From a candidate division TA06 bacterium B3_TA06 (lineage in GTDB: Bacteria; Hydrothermota; Tepidihabitantia; B3-TA06), in contig NJBO01000011.1 in assembly GCA_005223075.1 (NCBI GenBank), positions 1 to 64,000 on the forward strand: 64,000 nt of DNA. The letters are read 5' to 3'. Positions within the stretch are counted from its first letter, which is position 1, and each line of letters opens with the position of its first letter. The notes under the pieces were generated by a model, which worked only from the letters and a program-made list of their open reading frames with translations, did no database searches and was not told the origin of the DNA. A program made the position numbers and the translations under genes. Positions 55,673 through 62,985 of the stretch are shown piece by piece.

Positions 55673-57341
55673 ACCGCTCGCAGGTAGTTCTTTCACCAAT
55701 CTTGAGATGTAGGAAGTAGACGCCTGGCGATACATCCGAGAGATCCCACATGAGTTGTCCTTCAGGATCTTTCAGGTGCTCTTGCTTTATGCGGCTACCT
55801 AGGACGTCGTATAGCACAAGCTTTCCTTTGCTTCCGTATGGAAAGGCGTAACTGATGCGGCATGAAGAATTCGTCAAGCTTTTAACCTCCAAACGTAGGG
55901 GGAGAGAAGCGATTTGCTTTTCCAGCACACCTGCCGCTTTGTTCAGCCGCACGATCAATGTGTCGTTAGCGTGATCTTCGTCCTGGGGATGAGATAGGGC
56001 CAGGGTGAGCACGGCCGAATCGGGTACTGACCAGTCTGTAACCAGGGTTATCGTGTCCATACCCAGGAAATCTAGGTCGGATGTAGCCGAACCCCAGGCG
56101 TCTCCTGAAAGCGTTACCTTTACGTTGCTGAGGAGGGCTCGGCCGTAGTTGGAAACCACAGCAACCAGATCCATTCTCGTACCCGGCTCTATCTGATCTC
56201 CATCACAGATCCCTACAAGTTCCAGCGCGCCTGCATCATAGTCATAAACCTCACCAATCAACCGATCCAGCCCCATCATGCAGAGATAGGCCGAGACCCA
56301 GCTCATGTCGGTGGTGTCCGCGTCCTGGGTGGTGGCCATGATACCGCCGTCATTGTCGGTGTCATAGGATAGGAGCTTGTGGGTGAGCCAGCGGTGGTGG
56401 CGGTCATAGGTCTCGTCGTGCGATATATCGTACATCGCTCCGTGCCCGTTTGCGTAGGCAACGTTCCAGGCGTTATCCCACGAGAAGTAGTCAACCTTCT
56501 TCCATTCCTGGAAGGTGTCAAGGTAGGGGCCGTTTACCTCGATCCATTCCTTACCTCTGAGGGTGTCGCGCAGAAAGGCGGAGTTACAGATGCCCCACAC
56601 CATGGTTCCTGCGGACATCGCCCATCTTTCGTCCCCGAGCCTTGCCTCGATCTGGGGTTCGATGAAGCTGAGCAGGCTGTCGGCGAACGAGCACGCACTG
56701 TCCCGGGCCTCGCCGTCTTCTCGCTCCACCCCGTAGGAATAGAGCCAGCCCGCACACCAGCCTTTGACGAAGCGGTCTATATCCCAGTACATCCCCAATG
56801 GGTGTGTCTTTATGAACTCAGCGCATGAATCACGATACCATGCCCAGCTTTCGTCTTCGTAGACCGCTCTGTAACGTTGCTCAGCGGCAATCCCCCAGGC
56901 GCAGTTATGGGCGCGGTAATAGTCTTTGCTTCCTCCTTCTTCCTTCCATGCCGGGAAGTTGGAGCAGTAAAACCAGGCTTTATCGATATTCTCCTTAAAT
57001 CTTGCGGTATCCCCGGTCAGCTCCCCGTATCTCGCCCACACCCAGATTGCCTCCTGGGTGTTGTCGGTCTCTATAGTGTTCTCCAGCTCGCCTGACTCGG
57101 CCTCTATCATCCCGCCGTGATCTGCCGAATCCGGATCGTTAAGCTGCCATTGGGCGCAGAACCCGGCTATCTGGGCGAACTCGTACAGGTAGTTGAAGCG
57201 AAGCTTTAAGGGATCTATGGTGTCCTGTGCCAGCGGCGAAACTCTAGGGGTACGGGGATAACTGCCTGGCCTCATCGGAGCGGTTGCCCACAGTGAGCCG
57301 CATAAAATCAGCCCTCCCATAATCAACACCACTTTTTTCAT
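55656..57341 (-). CDS. Secreted alpha-barrel-like protein with sorting tail
   Basis: 561 residues; ATG 57341 behind AAAGGAGGCGACTG. Signal peptide MKKVVLIMGGLILCGSLWATA. Residues about 50-370 are helical with Trp/Tyr-rich repeats (EAIWVWARYGELTGDTARFK, RAHNCAWGIAAEQRYRAVYE, NAWNVAYANGHGAMYDISHD), which resembles the (alpha/alpha)6 toroids of polysaccharide lyases and glycosidases, but no catalytic pattern is certain. A CARDB-like beta domain (about 385-470) and a Por tail (PYGSKGKLVLYDVLGSRIKQ, VSPGVYFLHLKIGE, FILLR) end the protein. Export by the same route as the other tailed proteins is expected. Confidence 0.65.
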   Translation of the reverse strand: MKKVVLIMGGLILCGSLWATAPMRPGSYPRTPRVSPLAQDTIDPLKLRFNYLYEFAQIAGFCAQWQLNDPDSADHGGMIEAESGELENTIETDNTQEAIWVWARYGELTGDTARFKENIDKAWFYCSNFPAWKEEGGSKDYYRAHNCAWGIAAEQRYRAVYEDESWAWYRDSCAEFIKTHPLGMYWDIDRFVKGWCAGWLYSYGVEREDGEARDSACSFADSLLSFIEPQIEARLGDERWAMSAGTMVWGICNSAFLRDTLRGKEWIEVNGPYLDTFQEWKKVDYFSWDNAWNVAYANGHGAMYDISHDETYDRHHRWLTHKLLSYDTDNDGGIMATTQDADTTDMSWVSAYLCMMGLDRLIGEVYDYDAGALELVGICDGDQIEPGTRMDLVAVVSNYGRALLSNVKVTLSGDAWGSATSDLDFLGMDTITLVTDWSVPDSAVLTLALSHPQDEDHANDTLIVRLNKAAGVLEKQIASLPLRLEVKSLTNSSCRISYAFPYGSKGKLVLYDVLGSRIKQEHLKDPEGQLMWDLSDVSPGVYFLHLKIGERTTCERFILLR

Positions 57342-57360
57342 CAGTCGCCTCCTTTGCTCT

Positions 57361-57388
57361 ATCCTAACTCAACCACCTAAGATGTCAA
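57361..57388 (-). promoter_or_regulatory. Promoter of secreted protein gene at 57341
   Basis: Minus strand TTGACA (57388-57383), 16-bp spacer, TAGGAT (57366-57361); short leader with a ribosome site. Divergent -35 box is 10 bases away. Confidence 0.7.
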
Positions 57389-57398
57389 GTCTCCTCAA

Positions 57399-57426
57399 TT
57401 GACAGGCGGCTAATCTTTATTATGAT
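57399..57426 (+). promoter_or_regulatory. Leaderless promoter of SufS-like operon
   Basis: TTGACA (57399-57404), 16-bp spacer, TATGAT (57421-57426), 6 bases to ATG 57433. Confidence 0.8.
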
Positions 57427-57432
57427 TAGGGG

Positions 57433-58761
57433 ATGTCTGAACTCAAAGATTACCGGAATCTGTTTCCATCCTTAAATCAGGAGCGAGGAGGGCGGCAGCC
57501 GATCTATTTCGACAACGCCTGCATGACGCTTAAACCTCAGCCGGTTATTGATGCTATCCTTGATTACTACAACCGATATCCGGCTTGCGGCGAGCGCAGC
57601 ACCCACTGGTTCGCTGCCCAGGTGGATAAAGGGGTCGAGGAGTCCAGGAAGGCCATAAGACAGCTTATCGGCGCATCAAGCGTAAAGGAGATTGTATTCA
57701 CCAAGAACACCACCGAGGCGATTAATCTGGTGGCGCAGTCGCTGCGATGGAATCCAGATGATGTTGTTTTAACCACCGACAAGGAGCACAACTCAAACCT
57801 CTGCCCATGGCAGGAGCTTGCAGAACGAAGCACGATCTCCCGACACCGTGCCATCCCTTCGGACGAGCAAAGCCGCTTCAGCCTCCAGGAGTTCCGTAAG
57901 ATTCTTGACGAAGAGCAAGGCAAGGTGCGCATGGTGAGTCTTTGTCACAGCTCTAACCTTGACGGAACCGCTATCCCTGACGCGACAATAAAAGAGGTAG
58001 TTAAGCTCACGAAGGCACATAATCCTGATGCCTTAGTGTTCCTGGATGCCGCGCAGAGCGTGCCGCATAAACGGGTCAACGTTCAAGAACTGGGTGTTGA
58101 CTTTATCGCCTTCTCTATCCACAAGATGTGCGGACCTACGGGTGTGGGGGTGCTGTACGGACGAAAGGAGATCCTCAACGATGAAGAGGTGATCCAGCCC
58201 TTCCTTGTTGGTGGAGGCACGGTAGAAGACACCCATCTCTTTGGACATTCTAGCTACTTCCGCTCGCCCTATAAGTTCGAGGCCGGTTTGCAGAACTACG
58301 CCGGCATCATCGGCGCAGGTGCGGCCGCGCGCTTCCTTGCCGAGGTCGGGTCTGAACGTATCGCAGAACATGAACGGGTGCTCAACCGTGCACTTACAGC
58401 GAAGCTTTCCGAATTTCCCGAGATCCGTATCCTTGGCCCCAGTGATCCTGGGGAACGTTCAGGGATATGCACCTTCTATCTGCTAAAACCTGCGACCCGT
58501 TTCTCGGATTCCGAACCTGACATTGACGAGAAGCTTGACGGGAGAGCCAACATCATGATCCGTAAGGGAACCTTCTGCGTCCACTCCTGGTATCACGCAC
58601 ACGAGCCCCAGTTTGACAGCATCTGGCCGGGTTTTCGTCCCACACTCTTCCGCGCTTCCTTCTATCTCTACAATACGCTTGAAGAGGTTGAGCTCTTTGC
58701 CTCTACGATGAGCCAGATACTTGAGGAGATAGCCGAACTGCCGACCCTTACAGGGGGCTGA
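57433..58761 (+). CDS. SufS-like class V aminotransferase (cysteine desulfurase family)
   Basis: 442 residues, leaderless. IYFDNACMTLKPQPVIDAIL at the start, EIVFTKNTTEAINLVAQSL, TTDKEHNSNLCPW, DALVFLDAAQSVPHKRVNVQ, and the PLP lysine Lys231 in SIHKMCGPTGVGVLYG. Cys382 in RKGTFCVHSWYH occupies the place of the SufS/CsdA persulfide cysteine. The HSWYHAH segment after it is less usual for SufS. It likely mobilises sulfur from cysteine for Fe-S clusters, with the NifU/SufU-like gene next to it. Confidence 0.75.
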   Translation: MSELKDYRNLFPSLNQERGGRQPIYFDNACMTLKPQPVIDAILDYYNRYPACGERSTHWFAAQVDKGVEESRKAIRQLIGASSVKEIVFTKNTTEAINLVAQSLRWNPDDVVLTTDKEHNSNLCPWQELAERSTISRHRAIPSDEQSRFSLQEFRKILDEEQGKVRMVSLCHSSNLDGTAIPDATIKEVVKLTKAHNPDALVFLDAAQSVPHKRVNVQELGVDFIAFSIHKMCGPTGVGVLYGRKEILNDEEVIQPFLVGGGTVEDTHLFGHSSYFRSPYKFEAGLQNYAGIIGAGAAARFLAEVGSERIAEHERVLNRALTAKLSEFPEIRILGPSDPGERSGICTFYLLKPATRFSDSEPDIDEKLDGRANIMIRKGTFCVHSWYHAHEPQFDSIWPGFRPTLFRASFYLYNTLEEVELFASTMSQILEEIAELPTLTGG

Positions 58762-58762
58762 G

Positions 58763-59158
58763 TTGGCAGAAGAACCTGTAATTATTCGTTACTTCAAGGA
58801 GCTGTTTTCAAATCCGGGTGAAAGCCTTATGGGGAAGATAGAAGGCGCCGAGGTGGAAATCAAGGGAGAGCTTTGTCCCCGTAAGGGCAATAAGGATCAG
58901 CTTTTTCTCTACGGGAAACTGGATGGGAAGCGTCTTAGCAAGATAAAATTCATGTGCGCGCTTTGCGACCCTCATATGTTCGTGGCTGCGGATATCCTGT
59001 GCAGATCAGCCGCAGGTAAGGATCGTGAGGCGGTCGCGGCGCTTGATCTTGCCTCCTACGAGGGGCTTCTGGGCGGCTCGAGCCCGGAGGGGTTCGAGCA
59101 CTTCAAGCGCGCGAGGGAACTTTTAGTCCTCGGGATGATGGAGGCTCTAGACTCATGA
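58763..59158 (+). CDS. Divergent NifU/SufU-like Fe-S scaffold candidate
   Basis: 131 residues from TTG 58763, two bases after the SufS-like stop. VIIRYFKELFSNPGESLMGK resembles the start of IscU/SufU ('v..HF.NPRNVG'), and GELCPRKGNKDQLFLYGKLD, then KFMCALCDPHMFVAADILC, keeps cysteines at positions similar to the three scaffold ligands, with an extra CALC pair. Similarity is weak, so the call rests on the neighbour as much as on the sequence. It ends overlapping the next gene by ATGA. Confidence 0.5.
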   Translation: MAEEPVIIRYFKELFSNPGESLMGKIEGAEVEIKGELCPRKGNKDQLFLYGKLDGKRLSKIKFMCALCDPHMFVAADILCRSAAGKDREAVAALDLASYEGLLGGSSPEGFEHFKRARELLVLGMMEALDS

Positions 59159-59673
59159 GCCGTGACTCCTCGCTGGTATTCCTGCCCAGCCAGCTTGCAG
59201 AAGGCTCCAACCGCTTCGAGATCGAGGCGGATATAGATGAACTCGATCTTGCCGAGTATACCTTTTCTGTGCCCCTGCGTTGCGAGATCGTTCTTGAACG
59301 CACCGGTGACAGGATCGATGTTCATCTTGATCTCGAAACCAGCCTGAAGCTTTCGTGTTCACGATGCGGTGAGTCGATGCGGCAGGATATTTGCGCCTCG
59401 GCCGATGTGACCTTCCTGCCCGAGGTGAAGAATAAAGAAGATGCAGATGAGCAGGATGCAACCGATCTGGAGTTTTACTCAGAAGTGCTTGATCTGAGGG
59501 ACATCGTGAGGGATATGTTTCTTCTAGCTTTGCCGATTGCGCCGCTGTGCAGCGAGGATTGCCGGGGACTTTGCCCTTCGTGCGGCGCCAATCTGAATCG
59601 TGAAAATTGCAAGTGCAACACCCGCCTAAAACCCTCTCCTTTTGAAAAGCTAAGGAGGCTTGTGGATGAATAA
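59155..59673 (+). CDS. YceD/DUF177-family protein
   Basis: 172 residues. SVPLRCEIVLERTGDRIDVH, then LKLSCSRCGESMRQDICASA, DLRDIVRDMFLLALPIAPLC, and CRGLCPSCGANLNRENCKC: the two CxxC pairs and the LDL-type motifs of YceD. Members affect 23S rRNA accumulation and usually precede rpmF; rpmF is not present here. Eight bases overlap the following gene. Confidence 0.75.
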   Translation: MSRDSSLVFLPSQLAEGSNRFEIEADIDELDLAEYTFSVPLRCEIVLERTGDRIDVHLDLETSLKLSCSRCGESMRQDICASADVTFLPEVKNKEDADEQDATDLEFYSEVLDLRDIVRDMFLLALPIAPLCSEDCRGLCPSCGANLNRENCKCNTRLKPSPFEKLRRLVDE

Positions 59674-60247
59674 ACGAAGACTGACCTTCGGTGCTCGGAA
59701 GGCTTTGGCTGTCATAGGCTCCCTTGAGGCCAAGTTGTTCAGGAGCAGCCAAGAGAGCAAGCTGACCCCCAAGGCTCTGCGCAAGCAAGACAGACTGATC
59801 CTTGAGACGGTTGACGGCAAACGTAGTGCTCGCGAGGCAATCCTGGCCTCGGGGCTAGACTACCAGGTTGGACTTCACTCGATAGCCTGGCTTGTGCAAA
59901 CGGGTTTCCTCTACAGCAGCGAGACGCTGCAAAGGTATCTAGAGCATCAGGCGGATCGCCTGGCGCTTTTTGTAGATCTTTTCTCTGACGTCGAGCATGA
60001 CGCTGATTTTTGGGAGAACGAGATCGATTCCATCCTGAAAGAGGCTGGCGAGCTTAACGATGCCTTGCCTGGACTTAGCTGGGAAGGGATCACCCCTCAT
60101 ATCTCAGAGCCATTCCCTGCACCAGAAGCGATCCGCGAGTATTTTCTTCAGTTGTTCATCTTGCTCTACGACAAGGCCGAGGAGATATTCGGTTCCGAGG
60201 CGGTTCTTGCCAAGCGTATCCTGCTTGACGTTCGACCTCAGCCCTGA
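59666..60247 (+). CDS. Protein of unknown function with winged-helix-like segment
   Basis: 193 residues from ATG 59666, seven bases after AGGAGG; a TTG two codons earlier is too close to the ribosome site. DRLILETVDGKRSAREAILA, then SGLDYQVGLHSIAWLVQTGF, then L, resembles the winged-helix segment found at the end of DUF4388-type proteins. The rest is helical and acidic (SDVEHDADFWENEIDSIL). It ends the operon begun by the SufS-like gene. Role unknown. Confidence 0.5.
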   Translation: MNKRRLTFGARKALAVIGSLEAKLFRSSQESKLTPKALRKQDRLILETVDGKRSAREAILASGLDYQVGLHSIAWLVQTGFLYSSETLQRYLEHQADRLALFVDLFSDVEHDADFWENEIDSILKEAGELNDALPGLSWEGITPHISEPFPAPEAIREYFLQLFILLYDKAEEIFGSEAVLAKRILLDVRPQP

Positions 60248-60256
60248 TTTATAAAA

Positions 60257-60282
60257 AAGAAACGACCTAGGGTCGTTTCTTT
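60257..60282 (+). terminator. Bidirectional terminator
   Basis: AAAGAAACGACC, loop TAG, GGTCGTTTCTTT with A and T tracts on the two sides. Serves the convergent units ending at 60247 and 60306. Confidence 0.85.
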
Positions 60283-60305
60283 CCAGCGCATGGGTTGTGA
60301 TTGCC

Positions 60306-60764
60306 TTACTCGGCCTCTTTGAGGATTTCCATGACCTCTGCCGGAGTAGCTGCTTTTGACAGCCTGGTGCGCATCTCTTCCTTACGCAGTATCTTTGAGA
60401 GCCTGGCAAGCGCCATGATGTAGTGTGATTTCTTCTCCTCGGGTGCAGCTATGAGGAAGATAAGGTGGGATGGTTTGCCGTCGAGCGAGTTGAAGTCAAC
60501 CCCCTTGGCGGAGCGGCCAAAGGCAAGAAGAAGTTCACTGGTCGCGGTTGTCCTGGCATGGGGTATTGCTACACCAAGGCCGATACCTGTGCTTTCCAGG
60601 TTCTCCCGCTTAAGGATGTCGACAAGGAATGTTTCTTCGTCCTGGATTAACCCCAGATCTACCATGACCGAGACCAGTTCCTTGATTACGGCAACCTTTT
60701 CCTGTGCCTTAAGATCAAGCACAATTCCTTCTTCTCGGATAGCCTCTGATATACGAATCATCAT
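60306..60764 (-). CDS. PTS EIIA (nitrogen/fructose type)
   Basis: 152 residues. The phosphorylated histidine is His69 in GVAIPHARTT; DFNSLDGKPSHLIFLIAAPE and KKSHYIMALARLSKILRKEE complete the PTS EIIA type 2 fold (PtsN/FruA). No EIIB or EIIC is near, so regulation rather than sugar transport is likely, as for PtsN. It overlaps the upstream USP-like gene by ATGA; a second ATG one codon on would have better ribosome-site spacing. Confidence 0.85.
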   Translation of the reverse strand: MMIRISEAIREEGIVLDLKAQEKVAVIKELVSVMVDLGLIQDEETFLVDILKRENLESTGIGLGVAIPHARTTATSELLLAFGRSAKGVDFNSLDGKPSHLIFLIAAPEEKKSHYIMALARLSKILRKEEMRTRLSKAATPAEVMEILKEAE

Positions 60765-61162
60765 CCCTCCTGGTTGAAAATGAGCAGTGGAGTTGGGCCG
60801 AGTTTTTGCAAAAGAAGCTCGGCATCAAGTTCTTTATAGGGGAAGGTGACACAGAGGTCTGCCTCGTAGCTCTTAACCACCGAGGCGATGGTCTCTTCCG
60901 GCTTGCCTTCCTCCAGCATAAGTGAGATCTTAAGTTCCCTTCCGAATGCCACGTCCTCGATCTGATACAGGAAATTCCATATTCTGTCTTCGAGGATGTC
61001 CCGTTTTTCCTTCTCTTCCTTTGTCGACTCTTCGGGTTCCTCTGGCAATACCGCCAATACTATCAGGCGGCTCTGCAGCTGGGAAGCCAGATCCAGGAGC
61101 CCCTCAAGTTCCTCGAGGCGGGTTTCGTCCGCCTCAACATAGCAAAGCACACGTCTATACAC
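60761..61162 (-). CDS. Universal stress protein-like protein
   Basis: 133 residues. YRRVLCYVEADETRLEELEG, LIVLAVLPEEPE, then a helix-rich charged linker, EGKPEETIASVVKSYEADLC, and VTFPYKELDAELLLQKL. The alpha/beta order matches USP (UspA) domains, though the ATP-binding GxxG-9x-G(S/T) is not visible, so it may not bind nucleotide. Lies 13 bases after mnmE and is probably cotranscribed. Confidence 0.6.
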   Translation of the reverse strand: MYRRVLCYVEADETRLEELEGLLDLASQLQSRLIVLAVLPEEPEESTKEEKEKRDILEDRIWNFLYQIEDVAFGRELKISLMLEEGKPEETIASVVKSYEADLCVTFPYKELDAELLLQKLGPTPLLIFNQEG

Positions 61163-61175
61163 TTTAGATAACCTC

Positions 61176-62522
61176 CTACTTTCCTACGCAGAAGCGTGAA
61201 AAGATCTCTTCAAGTATGCGTTGGTCAAGAGCCGGACGGTCAGTGCCTGTGACATCGGCAAGCGCCTCGCGCAGTTCCTTTGCTCTCATATCCAGATACT
61301 GCGCGTCCAAAGCAGACCGCAGATGCACGGCCAGATGCTCCAGACGCTCTTCCTGAAAGCGATTGGCAAAGAACGTCTCTCCCTGGCTTGATGCTTCTTC
61401 CTTTAGGCGATCCAGGAGAGGGGAGAGATTCTTTCTCTTCAAGGCAGAGATCCCTATAGGCTCGCCGGCGACGTTTTCTAAGGGAGGAACCTCCTTCACG
61501 GCGTCTGTTTTGTTCCATACGATCATGCCTGGTTTTGTTCTTAAAAGCTTTAGGAGTTCAGCGTCTGCCGGGACAAACCCTGAGGTCGCATCAAGGATAA
61601 CCAAGATGAAATCCGCCCGATTGGCCGCCTCTATTGCACGTCGGACAGCGCACTGATCGGGAAGCGATTCTGCGATTCCAATCCCTGCGCCGTCGAAGAG
61701 GCGAACCTGGCCTGTTGGGAAACGCAGGGTTCCGGTTACAAGATCCCTGGTTGTTCCAGGCACAGTGGTTACGATAGAACGTTCTTCACCCAGAAGGGCA
61801 TTGAAGAGGGTAGATTTGCCGACGTTAGGACGTCCGAGAATCATGACCGCCAAGCCCTTACGCTGGCTGCGCCCCCGGCGAAACGCCCGCTCTAGCCTTT
61901 GGGTGTCTGCGATGAGCTCCTCCAACATGGGTTCAAGGGACTCCTCGGGGATGTCCTCTTCAGGGAACTCAAGTTGAGCCTGGAGGATGGTTAGGAGCCA
62001 GCGTAGCCGGTCTGAAAGACCCTCTAGTTCTTTTGCAAGATCCCCTCGTAGTTGTGCCACGGCGGCCTTGACACCCTTCAGGGTTCGGACCTCGATCGTG
62101 GCAAGCACCGCTTCAGCTTGGGTTACATCCAGCCTGCCGTGAAGAAAAGCGCGTTCGGTAAACTCCCCGGGACGAGCCAGGCGAGCGCCGATCCCGATCA
62201 AAAGATCGGTTACCCGATCCACTATAAGCGGGTTGCCGTGGAGCGAGAACTCGACCGTATCCTCGGTGGTATAGCTGTGAGGAGCCCGGTAAACCGCGGC
62301 TAGGGCCTCATCTACGATCTCCTCTCCCTCGACGATGAATCCGTTGAGCAGCTGATGCCCTCGTGCTCCGGTCAAACGTTTACGCCCCTTAAAGATCTGA
62401 TCACACATCCTTAGCGTCTTGGGTCCTGAGACCCGCACTATTGCCAACGCACTGCGGCCACCCGGGGTGGCTGGAGCAACTATAACATCTTGAAGGCGTT
62501 CAAGGAGCATCAACGGGTGCAA
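61176..62522 (-). CDS. mnmE: MnmE (TrmE) tRNA-modification GTPase
   Basis: 448 residues. N-terminal formyl-THF-binding region (VIVAPATPGGRSALAIVRVS, SYTTEDTVEFSLHGNPLIVD, ARPGEFTERAFLHGRLDVTQ), a G domain with GRPNVGKST, TTRDLVTG, DGAGIG and NKTD, and the C-terminal CxGK (FCVGK). With MnmG it places cmnm5 on the wobble U of tRNAs; MnmG is outside the window. Start uncertain: ATG 62522 or ATG 62510, both inside the jag 3' end, no clear ribosome site. Confidence 0.92.
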   Translation of the reverse strand: MHPLMLLERLQDVIVAPATPGGRSALAIVRVSGPKTLRMCDQIFKGRKRLTGARGHQLLNGFIVEGEEIVDEALAAVYRAPHSYTTEDTVEFSLHGNPLIVDRVTDLLIGIGARLARPGEFTERAFLHGRLDVTQAEAVLATIEVRTLKGVKAAVAQLRGDLAKELEGLSDRLRWLLTILQAQLEFPEEDIPEESLEPMLEELIADTQRLERAFRRGRSQRKGLAVMILGRPNVGKSTLFNALLGEERSIVTTVPGTTRDLVTGTLRFPTGQVRLFDGAGIGIAESLPDQCAVRRAIEAANRADFILVILDATSGFVPADAELLKLLRTKPGMIVWNKTDAVKEVPPLENVAGEPIGISALKRKNLSPLLDRLKEEASSQGETFFANRFQEERLEHLAVHLRSALDAQYLDMRAKELREALADVTGTDRPALDQRILEEIFSRFCVGK

Positions 62523-62985
62523 TGATTACGTTCTTTCGATAGCCGGTGCCTATGGTGTAGGAACGCACGCCCTCTATACCGGCCAGGGTTTGCTCTGCCA
62601 GTTTGCGTTCCTTGTCAGTCAATGGATCAAGCATCATCTCACGGCCGGTCTCTTTTACTATCTTGGCTATGGCCATGGACTTCTTTCGAAGGAAGTTCTC
62701 ACGCCGCTGCTTGTAACCGCCGACGTCAACTATAACGTTTGGCGTCTTCCCGCAACGGTGCTGTAGTATCGACTGCACCACCAGCTGAAGCGCCCGCAGG
62801 GTCTCGCCCAACCGACCTATGAGCAGACCATCCCAGCGCCGCGTACGGGCGTTGACGTAGTATTCGTTCTCACTGCGTTTACGCCATTCTATGCGCGCGC
62901 GGAAACCAGCAAGCGAGACTATCTGCGAGAGGACTTCGGCAAGTTCTTCACCGAAGGCATCTTGCTGGTTCGGTCCTTCTGCCAT
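62500..62985 (-). CDS. jag: KhpB/Jag RNA-binding protein
   Basis: 161 residues; start ATG 62985 behind GGAGGAACTCA. KH domain with LIGRLGETLRALQLVV in place of the GxxG signature, then the R3H domain DPLTDKERKLAEQTLAGIEG with YTIGTGYRKNVIIAP. The Jag_N domain is not present; an acidic tail-like start (AEGPNQQDAFGEELAEVL) replaces it. Binds RNA, probably with KhpA, in cell-envelope regulation. Its first 67 bases overlap yidC's 3' end. Confidence 0.85.
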   Translation of the reverse strand: MAEGPNQQDAFGEELAEVLSQIVSLAGFRARIEWRKRSENEYYVNARTRRWDGLLIGRLGETLRALQLVVQSILQHRCGKTPNVIVDVGGYKQRRENFLRKKSMAIAKIVKETGREMMLDPLTDKERKLAEQTLAGIEGVRSYTIGTGYRKNVIIAPVDAP

